A DNA stretch of 64,000 bases from NCBI GenBank assembly GCA_023412495.1, contig JAEYNP010000143.1:1-64000 (forward strand), given 5' to 3'. This DNA comes from Pseudomonadota bacterium (GTDB lineage Bacteria; Desulfobacterota; Desulfobulbia; Desulfobulbales; Desulfocapsaceae). Under the pieces are notes generated by a model that saw nothing but the letters and a program-made list of their open reading frames with translations, did no database searches and was not told the DNA's origin. Both the position numbers and the translations under genes were made by a program. Shown piece after piece: positions 1-9,654 of the stretch (its first letter is position 1; each line of letters starts with the position of its first letter).

Positions 1-131
1 TGCCTGGTGACAATATCCGGGCAACGGTTGAACTGATTACCCCTATTGCCGCCGATGTCGGTCTCCGCTTCGCTATCCGTGAGGGTGGGCGTACTGTTGG
101 CGCCGGCGTTGTAAGCGAAATTATAGCCTAA
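1..131 (+). CDS. tuf: Elongation factor Tu, C-terminal end (partial)
   Basis: Only the last 43 codons are in the window. They read as the end of EF-Tu domain III ([16 protein letters not shown], then [16 protein letters not shown]) and stop at TAA 129-131. EF-Tu delivers aminoacyl-tRNA to the ribosome as a GTP-bound complex. The C-terminal beta-barrel residues seen here are among the most conserved of the family. It sits 9 bp before rpsJ, the usual end of the str operon leading into the S10 operon. Confidence 0.95.
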   Translation, partial: PGDNIRATVELITPIAADVGLRFAIREGGRTVGAGVVSEIIA

Positions 132-140
132 AGGTGCGCG

Positions 141-455
141 ATGATACCCACAGAGAAAATTCGTATTCGTCTGAAAGCATATGATCATAAGTTGCTTGAT
201 CAATCCACCACTGAGATAGTCGATACTGCAAGGAGAACCGGATCCGCTGTTGCCGGTCCCATCCCACTGCCTACGACTATCAACAAGTTCTGCGTTCTTC
301 GTTCACCGCATGTGGATAAGAAATCTCGAGAACATTTTGAAATGCGGACCCATCGCCGTCTCCTCGACATCCTTGAGCCGACCCAGCAGACCATCGATCT
401 GTTGATGAAGCTTGAGCTGTCTGCAGGCGTCGATGTTGAAATTAAGCTGCCATAA
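141..455 (+). CDS. rpsJ: 30S ribosomal protein S10
   Basis: The 104-aa product has the S10 signature [17 protein letters not shown] near the N-terminus and the [13 protein letters not shown] block in the second half. S10 is in the 30S head and is also NusE, a partner in transcription antitermination. The length matches the usual 101-105 aa. AAAGGTG lies about 5 bp before the ATG. It is the first gene of the S10 operon, directly after tuf. Confidence 0.98.
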   Translation: MIPTEKIRIRLKAYDHKLLDQSTTEIVDTARRTGSAVAGPIPLPTTINKFCVLRSPHVDKKSREHFEMRTHRRLLDILEPTQQTIDLLMKLELSAGVDVEIKLP

Positions 456-496
456 CCGGCACTACCTAAAAGTAAATTGAAGCGTTGGGTAAAGCT

Positions 497-1129
497 ATGC
501 CAAAGTCAATGGGTATATTAGGGAAGAAAATTGGAATGACCCGTGTCTACAGTGAATTGGGTCAAGCAATTCCAGTTACAGTTATTGAAGCCGGTCCTTG
601 CAAAGTTCTCCAGATTAAGACTGAAGCTACAGATGGGTACAGCGCCATCCAGGTAGGTTTTGCCGAAAAGAAGGCCTCGAGAGTCAACAAACCCCAGGCC
701 GGTCACTTTTTCAAGTCTGATTCTAAAGGATTCTACTTCGTCCGCGAGTTTCGCGTAAACGATCCTTCCGTTTACACGGTTGGACAAGATATCTCGGTAG
801 ATTCGGTTATTAAAATCGGCGACAAAGTCGATGTCCAGGGAACGAGCAAAGGTCGAGGATTCCAGGGTGTAATAAAGCGTCATGGTTTCAGAGGTGGTGG
901 CGCTGGCCACGGCTCAATGTTTCACCGCGCACCAGGTTCGATAGGGTGCAGCGCCTATCCGTCCAGGGTAATCAAAGGGAAAAAACTTCCGGGGCGCATG
1001 GGCAACGATACCGTTCTGAAGAAGAACGTCGTTGTCGTAGATATCCGTAGCGAGGAAAACGTCGTTCTCTTGAAAGGACCACTGCCTGGAGCGAAAAACG
1101 GCCTGTTGAAGATTTTCTCAAAACAATGA
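497..1129 (+). CDS. rplC: 50S ribosomal protein L3
   Basis: The 210-aa product has the L3 start motif [14 protein letters not shown] and the central loop rich in Gly/Arg/His (residues about 120-160, [18 protein letters not shown]) that reaches the peptidyl-transferase centre. The ATG at 497 is preferred over an in-frame TTG at 485 because known homologues begin MPK/MAK just before GILGKK. L3 is an early-assembly 23S rRNA binder. It lies 41 bp after rpsJ. Confidence 0.97.
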   Translation: MPKSMGILGKKIGMTRVYSELGQAIPVTVIEAGPCKVLQIKTEATDGYSAIQVGFAEKKASRVNKPQAGHFFKSDSKGFYFVREFRVNDPSVYTVGQDISVDSVIKIGDKVDVQGTSKGRGFQGVIKRHGFRGGGAGHGSMFHRAPGSIGCSAYPSRVIKGKKLPGRMGNDTVLKKNVVVVDIRSEENVVLLKGPLPGAKNGLLKIFSKQ

Positions 1130-1163
1130 ATCGGGATCTCAAAACAGGTTCGAGGAGATAACT

Positions 1164-1787
1164 ATGTCTACTGTAAATATTGTTAACATCAAGAATGAGC
1201 GTGTTGGCGAGATCGAACTGAATGACGAAGTGTTCAATCGAGAAGTCAAAGAACACATTCTTCACGAAGTCGTACGGATGCAGCGCGCCGGCAGACGGTC
1301 AGGAAATGCTTGCACTAAAACCCGTGTCGAAGTCAGCGGTGGAGGAAAAAAGCCTTGGCGTCAAAAGGGAACCGGCAGGGCAAGAGCCGGAAGCAGGACA
1401 TCTCCGCTCTGGAGAGGAGGCGGTGTGATTTTTGGACCGAAGCCGAGAGATTACAGTTTCAAGCTTAATCGTAAGGTCAAGCAGCAGGCTGTATCAATGG
1501 CGCTCAGTGCCAGATTCCAGGAAGGAAATTTGATTATAGTTGATGACTTTTCGTTGGAACGTATCAAAACAAAAGATTTTATCGGCGTAATGAATGTCCT
1601 CGATATCGATAACGGCCTCATCGTCACTGATAATGCGGGTGAGAACCTGACCAAGTCTTCGAACAACGTCAATGGTTACAAAATACTTTCGTCTGAAGGC
1701 CTGAATGTGTACGACATTCTCCTTCACAAGAAGTTGATTCTGGTCCAACCGGTTATTGAAAGCCTGGAGAAGAGGTTAACGGCATGA
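1164..1787 (+). CDS. rplD: 50S ribosomal protein L4
   Basis: The 207-aa protein has the basic L4 loop that lines the exit tunnel (KKPWRQKGTGRARAGSRTSP, about residues 62-81, followed by WRGGGVIFGPKPRDY). Usual length is about 205 aa. A GAGGAG site lies before the ATG. Its last 4 bases overlap the start of rplW, so the two are likely translationally coupled. In E. coli L4 represses its own operon; I see nothing here that shows this control is kept. Confidence 0.98.
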   Translation: MSTVNIVNIKNERVGEIELNDEVFNREVKEHILHEVVRMQRAGRRSGNACTKTRVEVSGGGKKPWRQKGTGRARAGSRTSPLWRGGGVIFGPKPRDYSFKLNRKVKQQAVSMALSARFQEGNLIIVDDFSLERIKTKDFIGVMNVLDIDNGLIVTDNAGENLTKSSNNVNGYKILSSEGLNVYDILLHKKLILVQPVIESLEKRLTA

Positions 1788-2071
1788 AAAACATATACGA
1801 TGTATTAAAGGGACCTTGCCTCACCGAAAAAGCTGCCCTGATGCAGGAGCAATCCGATAAGGTCGTTTTCAAGGTTCATCCCAGGGCGAATAAGATAGAG
1901 ATAAAAAAAGCGGTTGAGACCATGTTTTCTGTCAAGGTTAAAGATGTACAGACCGCGAAAATTCACGGAAAGAAGAAGAGGGTTGGAAAAACTGTCGGCT
2001 TTACCAGTGACTGGAAGAAGGCCTATGTTACCTTGTCGGAAGGGAAAATTAATTTTGCAGAAGAACTGTAA
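1784..2071 (+). CDS. rplW: 50S ribosomal protein L23
   Basis: The 95-aa product begins MKNIYDVLKGPCLTEKA, the typical L23 N-terminus, and has the extended loop KKKRVGKTVGF. L23 sits at the tunnel exit and is the docking site for trigger factor and SRP. It starts inside the last codon of rplD (ATGA overlap). Confidence 0.97.
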   Translation: MKNIYDVLKGPCLTEKAALMQEQSDKVVFKVHPRANKIEIKKAVETMFSVKVKDVQTAKIHGKKKRVGKTVGFTSDWKKAYVTLSEGKINFAEEL

Positions 2072-2134
2072 CAGGCAAACCTTCTGACTGAATGATTCTA
2101 TCTAATCTAACATTGATGGAGCGATTGGGAAATC

Positions 2135-2956
2135 ATGGCTATAAAAGTATATAAACCGACATCGGCTGGAAAGCGGCAGCACGTGTCGGCTAAAAGTCCG
2201 GATCTGGCAAAAAAGCAGCCTGAAAAAAGTCTTGTATGCAGCTTGACGAAAACCGGCGGTAGAAACAATTATGGACGAGTAACCGCTCGGCATATTGGCG
2301 GTGGGCATAAGAGAAAATATAGAATTATTGACTTCAAACGGAATAAAACTGACATCGGTGCGAAAGTCGTTGCTATTGAATACGATCCCAATCGTTCGGC
2401 AAACATTGCCTTACTCAGTTATCTAGATGGAGAGAAGCGATATATTCTTTCACCTGATGGAATATCGGTTGGTGATACAGTTATCGCCGGAGACAATGTC
2501 GATATTCAACCCGGCAATTGTCTACCGCTCATCAATATTCCTCTCGGTACCATCATTCACAACATCGAGATGAAAATAGGCAAAGGCGCTCAGCTTGTAC
2601 GTAGTGCCGGTGTCGGAGCTCAGCTCATGGCCAAGGAAGGAGGTCACGTTCTCGTGCGCCTCCCTTCCGGGGAAGTCAGGAAATTTAACAGCTACTGTCG
2701 CGCATGCATCGGACAGGTAGGAAATCGTGAGCACGAAAGCCAGAAACTTGGCAAGGCGGGAAGGACGCGATGGAAAGGACGGCGCCCGCATGTTCGAGGT
2801 GTTGCGATGAATCCGGTCGATCATCCAATGGGCGGTGGCGAGGGTAGAAGTTCGGGCGGTCGTCATCCATGCAGTCCTTGGGGTATCCCTTCGAAAGGAT
2901 TCAAGACCAGGAAAAAGAAGACTTCTGACAATATGATTGTCAAGAAGAGATCATAA
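2135..2956 (+). CDS. rplB: 50S ribosomal protein L2
   Basis: The 273-aa product has the L2 hallmarks: [20 protein letters not shown] near residue 40-60, RYILSPDGI in the middle, and the C-terminal [18 protein letters not shown] loop with the histidine essential for peptidyl-transferase activity. L2 binds 23S rRNA domain IV at the subunit interface. Length equals the common 273-277 aa. Confidence 0.98.
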   Translation: MAIKVYKPTSAGKRQHVSAKSPDLAKKQPEKSLVCSLTKTGGRNNYGRVTARHIGGGHKRKYRIIDFKRNKTDIGAKVVAIEYDPNRSANIALLSYLDGEKRYILSPDGISVGDTVIAGDNVDIQPGNCLPLINIPLGTIIHNIEMKIGKGAQLVRSAGVGAQLMAKEGGHVLVRLPSGEVRKFNSYCRACIGQVGNREHESQKLGKAGRTRWKGRRPHVRGVAMNPVDHPMGGGEGRSSGGRHPCSPWGIPSKGFKTRKKKTSDNMIVKKRS

Positions 2957-2968
2957 GAGGAGTTACAT

Positions 2969-3244
2969 ATGGCACGCTCAGTAAAAAAAGGACCTTTCAT
3001 TGACGACCACTTGCTCAAGAAGGTGATCGAAGCTGCAGAGACCGGTTCCAGAAAGGTTATCAAGACATGGTCGAGACGCTCCGAAATCAGCCCGGAAATG
3101 GTTGGGCTCACTTTTGCCGTTCACAACGGAAAAAAATTCATTCCGGTCTTCGTTACCGAGAATATGGTAGGGCACAAACTCGGAGAGTTTTCCCCTACCA
3201 GAACCTACTATGGCCATGCTGCTGATAAGAAAGGCAAAAAATAA
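2969..3244 (+). CDS. rpsS: 30S ribosomal protein S19
   Basis: The 91-aa protein starts [18 protein letters not shown] and contains [25 protein letters not shown], both diagnostic of S19. It binds 16S rRNA in the 30S head with S13. The ribosome site AAGAGGAG stands 7 bp before the ATG. It follows rplB by 12 bp. Confidence 0.98.
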   Translation: MARSVKKGPFIDDHLLKKVIEAAETGSRKVIKTWSRRSEISPEMVGLTFAVHNGKKFIPVFVTENMVGHKLGEFSPTRTYYGHAADKKGKK

Positions 3245-3289
3245 ATAGAAGATAGAGTTGCTGCAGCACACTCACCAGGAGTAAAAACT

Positions 3290-3622
3290 ATGGAAGCGAA
3301 AGCCGTAGGAAAATACATCAGGATATCAGCACAGAAGGCAAGACTCGTAGCCGATGTAGTGAGGGGGATGGGGGTTGATCAAGCAATCACTACCCTGCGT
3401 TTCATGCCGAAAAAAGGTGCTGGGATATTAAAAAAGGTTATCGAATCTGCTGTAGCCAATGCTACACAGGACGATAAGGCAGATGTGGATAACCTGTACA
3501 TAAAAAAAATAATAATTGATGGCGGACCTTCCCTTAAAAGGATTAGTCCAAGAGCACAGGGCAGAGCTACAGGCATCATCAAGAGGACAAGCCATATTAC
3601 CGTTGTTCTTGACGAGAATTAA
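3290..3622 (+). CDS. rplV: 50S ribosomal protein L22
   Basis: The 110-aa protein has the L22 pattern: GKYIRISAQKARLVADVVRG at the N-terminus and the beta-hairpin PRAQGRATGIIKRTSHITVVL at the C-terminus. That hairpin lines the exit tunnel and is where macrolide-resistance changes occur in other bacteria. It lies between rpsS and rpsC, as in most bacteria. Confidence 0.98.
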   Translation: MEAKAVGKYIRISAQKARLVADVVRGMGVDQAITTLRFMPKKGAGILKKVIESAVANATQDDKADVDNLYIKKIIIDGGPSLKRISPRAQGRATGIIKRTSHITVVLDEN

Positions 3623-3695
3623 CGCGGCGATGCCTCTTGTGGCACTGTACTAACTTTTAACACTTAATTAACAATATATTTGTTGGAGGACTGTT

Positions 3696-4346
3696 TTGGG
3701 GCAGAAGGTTAATCCACAAGGACTGAGATTGAATATTACCCGGACATGGGATTCTATCTGGTATGCAGATAAGGAATACTCGACTTATCTCATAGAAGAT
3801 CAAAAGATCAAAAAGTTCCTTAAAAAGCGTCTGCAGCACGCCGGCTTATCGAAAGTCAATATCGAGCGTACCGGCGAACAGGTTCGAATCAAACTTTTCA
3901 CAGCAAGACCAGGGATAGTTATCGGCAAGAAAGGTGCTGAAATCGAGGTGTTGAAAAAGGAGATCGAAGGTTTTATATCGCGCAAGGTTACTCTTGACAT
4001 CCAGGAAGTAAGAAGACCAGAGGCAGATGCGCAACTTGTGGCAGAGAATATAGCGCAGCAACTGGTCCGAAGGGTCGCATTTCGGCGAGCTATGAAAAAA
4101 GCCGTGAGTTCGGCATTACGGTTCGGTGTACAGGGAATAAAAATCTCATGCTCCGGCCGGCTTGGAGGAGCTGAAATGTCCCGCTGTGAATGGGTTCGCG
4201 AGGGTCGGGTTCCCTTGCACACTCTTCGGGCCGATGTGGACTACGCTTTGGCCGAAGCTCTCACTACCTACGGAATTATCGGCGTAAAAGTCTGGATATT
4301 CAACGGTGAGGTGTTGAGTGGCAATGACGGAAGCTCCGTTCAGTAA
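3696..4346 (+). CDS. rpsC: 30S ribosomal protein S3
   Basis: The 216-aa product starts [12 protein letters not shown], the universal S3 opening. It uses a TTG start at 3696 with GGAGG about 8 bp upstream. The KH-domain loop [15 protein letters not shown] (about residues 71-85) and the C-terminal [10 protein letters not shown] motif are present. S3 forms part of the mRNA entry helicase of the 30S subunit with S4 and S5. Confidence 0.98.
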   Translation: MGQKVNPQGLRLNITRTWDSIWYADKEYSTYLIEDQKIKKFLKKRLQHAGLSKVNIERTGEQVRIKLFTARPGIVIGKKGAEIEVLKKEIEGFISRKVTLDIQEVRRPEADAQLVAENIAQQLVRRVAFRRAMKKAVSSALRFGVQGIKISCSGRLGGAEMSRCEWVREGRVPLHTLRADVDYALAEALTTYGIIGVKVWIFNGEVLSGNDGSSVQ

Positions 4347-4389
4347 CCAGGGATTCTTTTGATGATCCTATTCAATTTTGGAGTAGAAA

Positions 4390-4806
4390 ATGTTAAGTCC
4401 AAAAAAGGTTAAACATAGAAAGGTTTTTAAGGGCAGGATGACCGGCGTTGCAAGCAGAGGATCTTCCCTTGCTTTCGGTGATTTCGCTCTTAAAGCTACG
4501 GTGTGCGGAAAGATGACTGCACAGCAGATCGAGGCAGCACGTATCACCATTAACAGAACGATGAAACGTGGCGGAAGGGTCTGGATCAGGGTCTTCCCGG
4601 ACAAACCCCTCACCAAAAAGCCAGCAGAAACACGTATGGGAAAAGGCAAAGGCAGTCCTGAGCAATGGGTTGCCGTTATAAGACCTGGGAGGATACTCTA
4701 TGAAATTTCGGGAGTATCGGAAGATGTAGCGATAAGGGCTTTGGAACTAGCCGGTAACAAGCTGCCATTCTCTACAAAAATTGTAAGTAAGGAGAATACG
4801 TTATGA
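4390..4806 (+). CDS. rplP: 50S ribosomal protein L16
   Basis: The 138-aa protein starts [17 protein letters not shown] and contains [24 protein letters not shown] in two adjoining blocks, diagnostic of L16. L16 positions the A-site tRNA near the peptidyl-transferase centre. Its stop overlaps the ATG of rpmC by 4 bp, suggesting coupling. Confidence 0.98.
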   Translation: MLSPKKVKHRKVFKGRMTGVASRGSSLAFGDFALKATVCGKMTAQQIEAARITINRTMKRGGRVWIRVFPDKPLTKKPAETRMGKGKGSPEQWVAVIRPGRILYEISGVSEDVAIRALELAGNKLPFSTKIVSKENTL

Positions 4807-4991
4807 AACCGGAGGAACTCCGCAAAATGTCTGCTGAAGAACTTGCGAAGAATCTCAAGGACCTGCGCGAGGAGCTGGGAAATTTGTCTTTTCAGCACCG
4901 TATCAGGCCACTCGAGGATACATCTAAACTGAAGAAAATTAAAAAAGACATTGCTAGAATCGAGACCATTAAAAAGCAATCCCTCAACTGA
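4803..4991 (+). CDS. rpmC: 50S ribosomal protein L29
   Basis: A 62-aa helical protein with the L29 pattern [20 protein letters not shown] and the C-terminal [14 protein letters not shown]29 sits beside L23 at the tunnel exit. It begins in the stop of rplP (ATGA overlap). Its size is normal for the family (60-70 aa). Confidence 0.97.
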   Translation: MKPEELRKMSAEELAKNLKDLREELGNLSFQHRIRPLEDTSKLKKIKKDIARIETIKKQSLN

Positions 4992-5053
4992 TGAAATAGT
5001 TTCGACAATTGAACAGATGGTCCGGTTCTAAAAACACCTTCTAATTGACTATT

Positions 5054-5314
5054 ATGAATGAAATAAAAAAATCAAGAAAGACAAGAACTGGTTCTGTAGT
5101 CAGCAACAGAATGGAAAAAAGTGTCGTCGTTCGAGTTGAACGCAAGGTCCGTCACAAGCTGTATGGTAAATTCATGAAGACAAGCGTTAAATATATCGCT
5201 GATGATCCCGAAAATAGCTGCAATATAGGCGACATCGTTCTTATTGAGGAATGTCGGCCGTTGAGCAAACGGAAGAGATGGCGGGTAAAAACCATACTTG
5301 AACAGGCGGTATGA
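5054..5314 (+). CDS. rpsQ: 30S ribosomal protein S17
   Basis: The 86-aa product has S17 features: RTGSVVSNRMEKSVVVRVER, then GDIVLIEECRPLSKRKRWRV. S17 is an OB-fold primary binder of 16S rRNA. The ATG at 5054 is chosen over a TTG at 5045 because it gives the usual length and N-terminus, though no strong ribosome site is visible for either. Confidence 0.96.
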   Translation: MNEIKKSRKTRTGSVVSNRMEKSVVVRVERKVRHKLYGKFMKTSVKYIADDPENSCNIGDIVLIEECRPLSKRKRWRVKTILEQAV

Positions 5315-5379
5315 TACATGTAAAAGCTGAACGGCTGCAGCAATAGCAGCTTTTTTCAGATGAGATATCAGGTGAAAAT

Positions 5380-5748
5380 ATGATACAGACTGAAACAGTT
5401 CTCAACGTTGCTGACAATTCCGGGGCCAAGAAAGTACTTTGCATCAGAGTCCTTGGCGGGACTCGAAAAAGATATGCAACCATTGGTGATGTTATTGTTG
5501 TTACGGTGAAAGAGGCTATACCCAATGCGAAGGTAAAAAAGGGTGACGTCATGAAAGCGGTTATCGTCCGGACAAAGCGGGAAATGAAAAGGATGGACGA
5601 TACCTGGGTGAGATTCGACGATAACGCTGCCGTTATGCTCGCGTCATCCGGTGAACCTGTCGGTACACGTATTTTCGGACCGGTTGCTCGCGAATTAAGG
5701 AACCAAGGGTTTATGAAAATAATTTCTCTTGCCCCGGAAGCACTTTAA
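5380..5748 (+). CDS. rplN: 50S ribosomal protein L14
   Basis: The 122-aa protein has the L14 signature: [21 protein letters not shown] at the start (given here in part) and [13 protein letters not shown] near the end. Exactly 122 residues is the standard length. L14 contributes to intersubunit bridges with 16S rRNA. It heads the spc-type part of the superoperon. Confidence 0.98.
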   Translation: MIQTETVLNVADNSGAKKVLCIRVLGGTRKRYATIGDVIVVTVKEAIPNAKVKKGDVMKAVIVRTKREMKRMDDTWVRFDDNAAVMLASSGEPVGTRIFGPVARELRNQGFMKIISLAPEAL

Positions 5749-5799
5749 CGACCCGTGTCTGCATGGGGTATAGATACACTACTGAGTAAGGGTACAACA

Positions 5800-6135
5800 A
5801 TGAGACAGGGGAAAACTTACCTGAAGAAAAATGATCAGGTTGAAGTAATTGCCGGAAAGGATAAGGGCAGGGTTGGAAAAGTCCTCCGAGTTCTTAGAGA
5901 TAAGGACAAAGCTGTCGTTGAGAGAATCAACATGATCAAAAGACATACCAAGCCCAGAGAAATGAACCAGCAGGGTCAGATAGTTGAAAAGGAGTCACCG
6001 ATTCATGTATCAAACCTGCAGCTTATTTGCCCTGAGTGCACCAAGACAGGCCGGATCGGCAAGAAGATTCTCGAGGATGGCAAGAAAATTCGGTACTGCA
6101 AAAGCTGCGGTGAGTCCATCGAGAGCAAAGCATAG
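5800..6135 (+). CDS. rplX: 50S ribosomal protein L24
   Basis: The 111-aa product has the KOW motif [20 protein letters not shown] (about residues 9-28). Its C-terminus carries two CxxC pairs (CPEC and CKSC), which suggests a zinc ribbon of the kind seen in many non-enterobacterial L24 proteins. A GTG at 5755 in the same frame would add 15 residues; ATG 5800 is preferred because AAGGG lies just upstream and the family begins around here. L24 is an assembly initiator for the 50S subunit. Confidence 0.96.
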   Translation: MRQGKTYLKKNDQVEVIAGKDKGRVGKVLRVLRDKDKAVVERINMIKRHTKPREMNQQGQIVEKESPIHVSNLQLICPECTKTGRIGKKILEDGKKIRYCKSCGESIESKA

Positions 6136-6157
6136 AAATTGAAGCTAGGAGTGATAC

Positions 6158-6697
6158 ATGGGTGCGCTGAGAGATATGTATATGAATGAGTGCGTTCCTG
6201 CACTCAGGGAGGAATTTGGCTATAAAAACGTCATGGAAATTCCTCAGATGAAGAAAATCGTTTTAAATATGGGCCTTGGAGAGGCCGTGCAGAATCCTAA
6301 AATCGTTGAGGGCGCTGCAGAGGAGTTGACTAGAATAGCCGGTCAGAAGGCTGTTATCACAAAAGCGAAAAAATCCATCGCGACGTTCAAGGTGCGGGTC
6401 GGAATGCCTATCGGATGCTGTGTGACTCTGCGTGGCGACAAGATGTACGACTTCTTCAGTAAGTTGGTAAACATCGCCTTGCCGAGGGTGCGCGACTTTC
6501 GCGGGTTGTCCCCCAAAGGATTTGATGGGCGAGGAAATTACTCGATGGGAATACAAGAAGAGATTATTTTCCCCGAAATCGATTACGACAAAATCGACAA
6601 GATCAAAGGGTTGAACATAACCATCGTTACAAGCGCCAAAACCGATACAGAAAGTGCATCTCTGCTCAGGATGCTCGGTTTGCCATTTAAAAAATAA
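6158..6697 (+). CDS. rplE: 50S ribosomal protein L5
   Basis: The 179-aa product has L5 motifs: [29 protein letters not shown] and [20 protein letters not shown]. Length is the standard 179-180 aa. L5 binds 5S rRNA and contacts the P-site tRNA. GGAG stands before the ATG. Confidence 0.98.
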   Translation: MGALRDMYMNECVPALREEFGYKNVMEIPQMKKIVLNMGLGEAVQNPKIVEGAAEELTRIAGQKAVITKAKKSIATFKVRVGMPIGCCVTLRGDKMYDFFSKLVNIALPRVRDFRGLSPKGFDGRGNYSMGIQEEIIFPEIDYDKIDKIKGLNITIVTSAKTDTESASLLRMLGLPFKK

Positions 6698-6742
6698 TTG
6701 AACGTTAATCGAAGATCCTAAAAGAGAGTGTTGGAGGTCGAT

Positions 6743-6928
6743 TTGGCTAAGAAATCCATAATTGCAAAGGCCCAGCGGAAAGCGAAATTCTCCGTAAGGA
6801 AGTACAACAGATGTCCACTTTGCGGTCGTCCCAGGGGATTCATCCGCAAGTTCGGCGTTTGCAGAATTTGCTTTCGCAAACTGGCATCAAGCGGAGAAAT
6901 TACAGGTGTCACCAAATCCAGTTGGTAG
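6743..6928 (+). CDS. rpsN: 30S ribosomal protein S14, zinc-binding type
   Basis: A 61-aa short S14 (rpsZ type) with four cysteines in two CxxC pairs, CPLC and CRIC, that bind zinc. It begins [13 protein letters not shown] from a TTG at 6743 with GGAGG 6 bp upstream; an in-frame start at 6728 would add residues not seen in the family. The short zinc form, rather than the 100-aa enterobacterial form, is usual in deltaproteobacteria and Gram-positives. Confidence 0.97.
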   Translation: MAKKSIIAKAQRKAKFSVRKYNRCPLCGRPRGFIRKFGVCRICFRKLASSGEITGVTKSSW

Positions 6929-6986
6929 TAAGCATACTATCTCTGTTTGATTTAGGTTACTATTTTGAAAATAAGGAGTGTTCGCT

Positions 6987-7385
6987 ATGTCTATGAGCGA
7001 TCCCCTGGCGGATATGCTGACCAGGTTAAGAAATGCAGTAATGGTAAAATTTGATACGGTTCAGATGCCATCATCTTCCGTCAAAGAAGGAATTGCGAAG
7101 GTTCTTAAAGAAGAAGGATATATCCGGGACTATCAAGTTATGAGCGATAAGATTCAGGATATTCTTAAGATCGACCTAAAATACGGTCCTAACAGGGAAG
7201 CCGTTATTACCGGGTTGAAGAGGGTGAGCAAACCTGGACTAAGAAAATACGCTAAGGTAAATGAGATACCGAAGGTATTGGATGGTTTCGGAATTGCAAT
7301 CATTTCCACGTCCAAGGGCATCGTGACAGATAAAACGGCTAGAGCTCTAAATACTGGTGGGGAGATAATTTGCGAGGTTTGGTAA
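6987..7385 (+). CDS. rpsH: 30S ribosomal protein S8
   Basis: The 132-aa protein starts [17 protein letters not shown] and ends with the S8 block [14 protein letters not shown] followed by [12 protein letters not shown] 6987 has AAGGAG 8 bp upstream and is preferred over a GTG at 6978. S8 binds helix 21 of 16S rRNA and in E. coli also represses the spc operon. Confidence 0.97.
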   Translation: MSMSDPLADMLTRLRNAVMVKFDTVQMPSSSVKEGIAKVLKEEGYIRDYQVMSDKIQDILKIDLKYGPNREAVITGLKRVSKPGLRKYAKVNEIPKVLDGFGIAIISTSKGIVTDKTARALNTGGEIICEVW

Positions 7386-7409
7386 ACCTGGCAAATAATG
7401 GAGGAAATC

Positions 7410-7955
7410 ATGTCTCGTATTGGTAAGCAACCAATTCCGGTTCCAGCCGGAATAAAGGTCGATCTGCAGGATCGGCTTCTGACTGTTACAGGCAAAAAGG
7501 GAACCTTGCAGCGCAACATTATTCCCGATGTCGAAGTAACGGTTCAGGACAATGTTATCAATGTTAATAATCGTTCCGAGAGCACCCAGGCCAGCGCATT
7601 TCGCGGGCTTACCCGTACCCTTATCAATAACATGGTTATTGGTGTGGCAGAGGGTTTCAAGAAGGTTCTCGTTATAGAAGGTGTGGGCTACAAGGCAAGC
7701 GTGAGCGGTTCGGTACTTACCCTGAATGTCGGATACTCCGATGCCAAGGATTTTAAGCTGCCAAAGGAAGTTAGCGCAATTGTTGAAGGAAATACCAAAA
7801 TTGTTCTCGAGTCCATTGACAAGGAACTGCTTGGACTTACTGCATCGAAAATTAGGCAGATCAGAAAGCCGGAACCCTATAAAGGCAAGGGCATTCGATA
7901 CGAAAACGAAGTGATTATCAAGAAAGTTGGCAAATCTGGAACGGCTAAAAAGTAG
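7410..7955 (+). CDS. rplF: 50S ribosomal protein L6
   Basis: The 181-aa product starts MSRIGKQPIPVPAG and carries the C-terminal signature KIRQIRKPEPYKGKGIRYE, both typical of L6. L6 lies near the factor-binding site of the 50S. GGAGG sits before ATG 7410; the in-frame ATG at 7398 would place this site inside the gene. Confidence 0.98.
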   Translation: MSRIGKQPIPVPAGIKVDLQDRLLTVTGKKGTLQRNIIPDVEVTVQDNVINVNNRSESTQASAFRGLTRTLINNMVIGVAEGFKKVLVIEGVGYKASVSGSVLTLNVGYSDAKDFKLPKEVSAIVEGNTKIVLESIDKELLGLTASKIRQIRKPEPYKGKGIRYENEVIIKKVGKSGTAKK

Positions 7956-7995
7956 ACCCCTCTGCGGTCGCTAATTTCTCATATGGTAAAATGCA

Positions 7996-8361
7996 ATGGC
8001 TAAGACGAACCCCAAGATTACAGCGAGGGCTAAGCGTATTCAGCGTATCAGAAAGAAGATATCCGGTACGATGGAAAGACCGAGACTGAGAGTCTTCAAG
8101 AGCAACAAGCATATCTATGCGCAGCTCATAGATGATGTTGCAGGGCATACCCTTATATCAATGTCGACCCTGGATAAGGAATTTGAAATGGGTGACGATA
8201 AGGGAAAAATTGCAGCTGCAAAAAAGGTTGGCGCGCTATTGGCAACACGTGCGAAGGCTTCGGGCATAAATAAGGTTACCTTTGATCGCGGCGGCGCCGT
8301 GTATCATGGCAGGGTAAAATCCCTTTCCGAGGGAGCTCGGGAAGGTGGTCTGGAATTCTAA
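7996..8361 (+). CDS. rplR: 50S ribosomal protein L18
   Basis: The 121-aa protein has [20 protein letters not shown] and the C-terminal [20 protein letters not shown] motif of L18, a 5S rRNA binder. Length is normal (about 120 aa). It lies between rplF and rpsE. Confidence 0.98.
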   Translation: MAKTNPKITARAKRIQRIRKKISGTMERPRLRVFKSNKHIYAQLIDDVAGHTLISMSTLDKEFEMGDDKGKIAAAKKVGALLATRAKASGINKVTFDRGGAVYHGRVKSLSEGAREGGLEF

Positions 8362-8384
8362 TTACATAATTACGGGGGTGTCCC

Positions 8385-8897
8385 TTGTCTGAATTCAAAC
8401 GTTCCAAAAGTGTGGCTACTGAGGAGCTCATAGAAAAGATTGTATTTATTAACCGAGTAGCGAAGGTTGTAAAAGGCGGTCGTCGGTTTAGCTTCAGTGC
8501 AATCGTTGTAGTAGGTGACGGCAAAGGGAGGGTTGGTTACGGGCTCGGTAAGGCCAACCAGGTCCCTGAGGCAATTCGCAAAGGTGTTGAGCAAGCCCGG
8601 AAAAACATGAGTCTCATCGCTCTCACCGAAACCTCCATTCCTCATCAGGTTGTGGGTAAGTTCGGAGCGGGAAAGGTTCTTTTGAAACCGGCGTCGGCGG
8701 GCACCGGACTCATTGCCGGTGGTCCTGTCAGGGCCGTACTCGAGGCCGCGGGTGTATCCAATATCTTGACCAAGTGCCTGGGATCACACAATCCACATAA
8801 TATGGTCAAAGCAACTTTGGCGGGATTGAAAGATTTGCGAGCTGCCAGAAAAGTCGCAGAATTGCGTGGTAAAACCGCTGAAGAACTCACAGCTTGA
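8385..8897 (+). CDS. rpsE: 30S ribosomal protein S5
   Basis: The 170-aa product contains the S5 double-stranded RNA-binding motif ([20 protein letters not shown]) and the conserved [17 protein letters not shown]. The start is TTG, following GGGGGTG. S5 supports decoding accuracy and mRNA unwinding at the entry tunnel. Confidence 0.97.
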   Translation: MSEFKRSKSVATEELIEKIVFINRVAKVVKGGRRFSFSAIVVVGDGKGRVGYGLGKANQVPEAIRKGVEQARKNMSLIALTETSIPHQVVGKFGAGKVLLKPASAGTGLIAGGPVRAVLEAAGVSNILTKCLGSHNPHNMVKATLAGLKDLRAARKVAELRGKTAEELTA

Positions 8898-8960
8898 TTC
8901 AGCCATGGTGCTTCTTAAATGAGTACCTCAAAGTCAATATTTGCATAAGAAGGTTGTCAA

Positions 8961-9143
8961 ATGTCTGAGATAGTTACTGTAACTCTGATAAAGAGCGGCA
9001 TCGGCAGCACAAAGAAGGTCAATGCTACCTTGATAGGTTTGGGGCTCACAAAATTGAACAAGAAAATCGTGAGAAAAGACACGCCCGAAATCAGAGGAAT
9101 GATCAGGAAAGTATCGCATCTAGTGCGCGTAGAGGAGAAATAG
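8961..9143 (+). CDS. rpmD: 50S ribosomal protein L30
   Basis: A 60-aa protein with the L30 pattern VTLIKSGIGSTKKVNATLIG and LGLTKLNKKIV. The size is standard. Its end overlaps the ribosome-binding region of rplO, only 1 bp away. Confidence 0.97.
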   Translation: MSEIVTVTLIKSGIGSTKKVNATLIGLGLTKLNKKIVRKDTPEIRGMIRKVSHLVRVEEK

Positions 9144-9144
9144 A

Positions 9145-9597
9145 ATGTTAAGTTTAGCAAATCTTGCCCCCCAGGCCGGCTCCACCAAGCAGAAGAAACG
9201 TGTGGGAAGAGGTCCCGGAAGCGGGCACGGGAAAACTGCTGGACGAGGTCACAAAGGATTTAAGGCTCGCTCCGGATCGGGTGTAAAACCTGGATTCGAG
9301 GGTGGACAGATGCCTTTGCAGAGACGTATTCCAAAGCGTGGCTTCAACAATGTCTTTAAAAAGGAGTACGCTTTAGTCTCGCTTTCCCAGATCGATTCAA
9401 TGAATGTCGATGTTATAACTGTAGAGGCCCTTGTGGCTTCAGGACTTGTTAAAAGGGGAAAGGCCGTTAAAGTTCTTGCAAACGGCGAAATAACCAAAGC
9501 TGTTAATGTTCGAGTAGACAAGATCAGTGCCTCGGCAAAGAGCAAAATAGAAGCCGCCGGCGGTTCAGTCATCACTGATAGCGCGAAAGAGGCTTGA
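9145..9597 (+). CDS. rplO: 50S ribosomal protein L15
   Basis: The 150-aa product shows the Gly/Arg-rich N-terminal tail (KKRVGRGPGSGHGKTAGRGH) and the GFEGGQMPLQRRIPKRGF block that identify L15, a late-assembly 50S protein. The RBS GGAG lies in the end of rpmD. Confidence 0.98.
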   Translation: MLSLANLAPQAGSTKQKKRVGRGPGSGHGKTAGRGHKGFKARSGSGVKPGFEGGQMPLQRRIPKRGFNNVFKKEYALVSLSQIDSMNVDVITVEALVASGLVKRGKAVKVLANGEITKAVNVRVDKISASAKSKIEAAGGSVITDSAKEA

Positions 9598-9654
9598 GCG
9601 GCTTAGTTTGAAGCATTTCGAAGTGGAATCTTAGTAGAATCACGAAGGTAATAT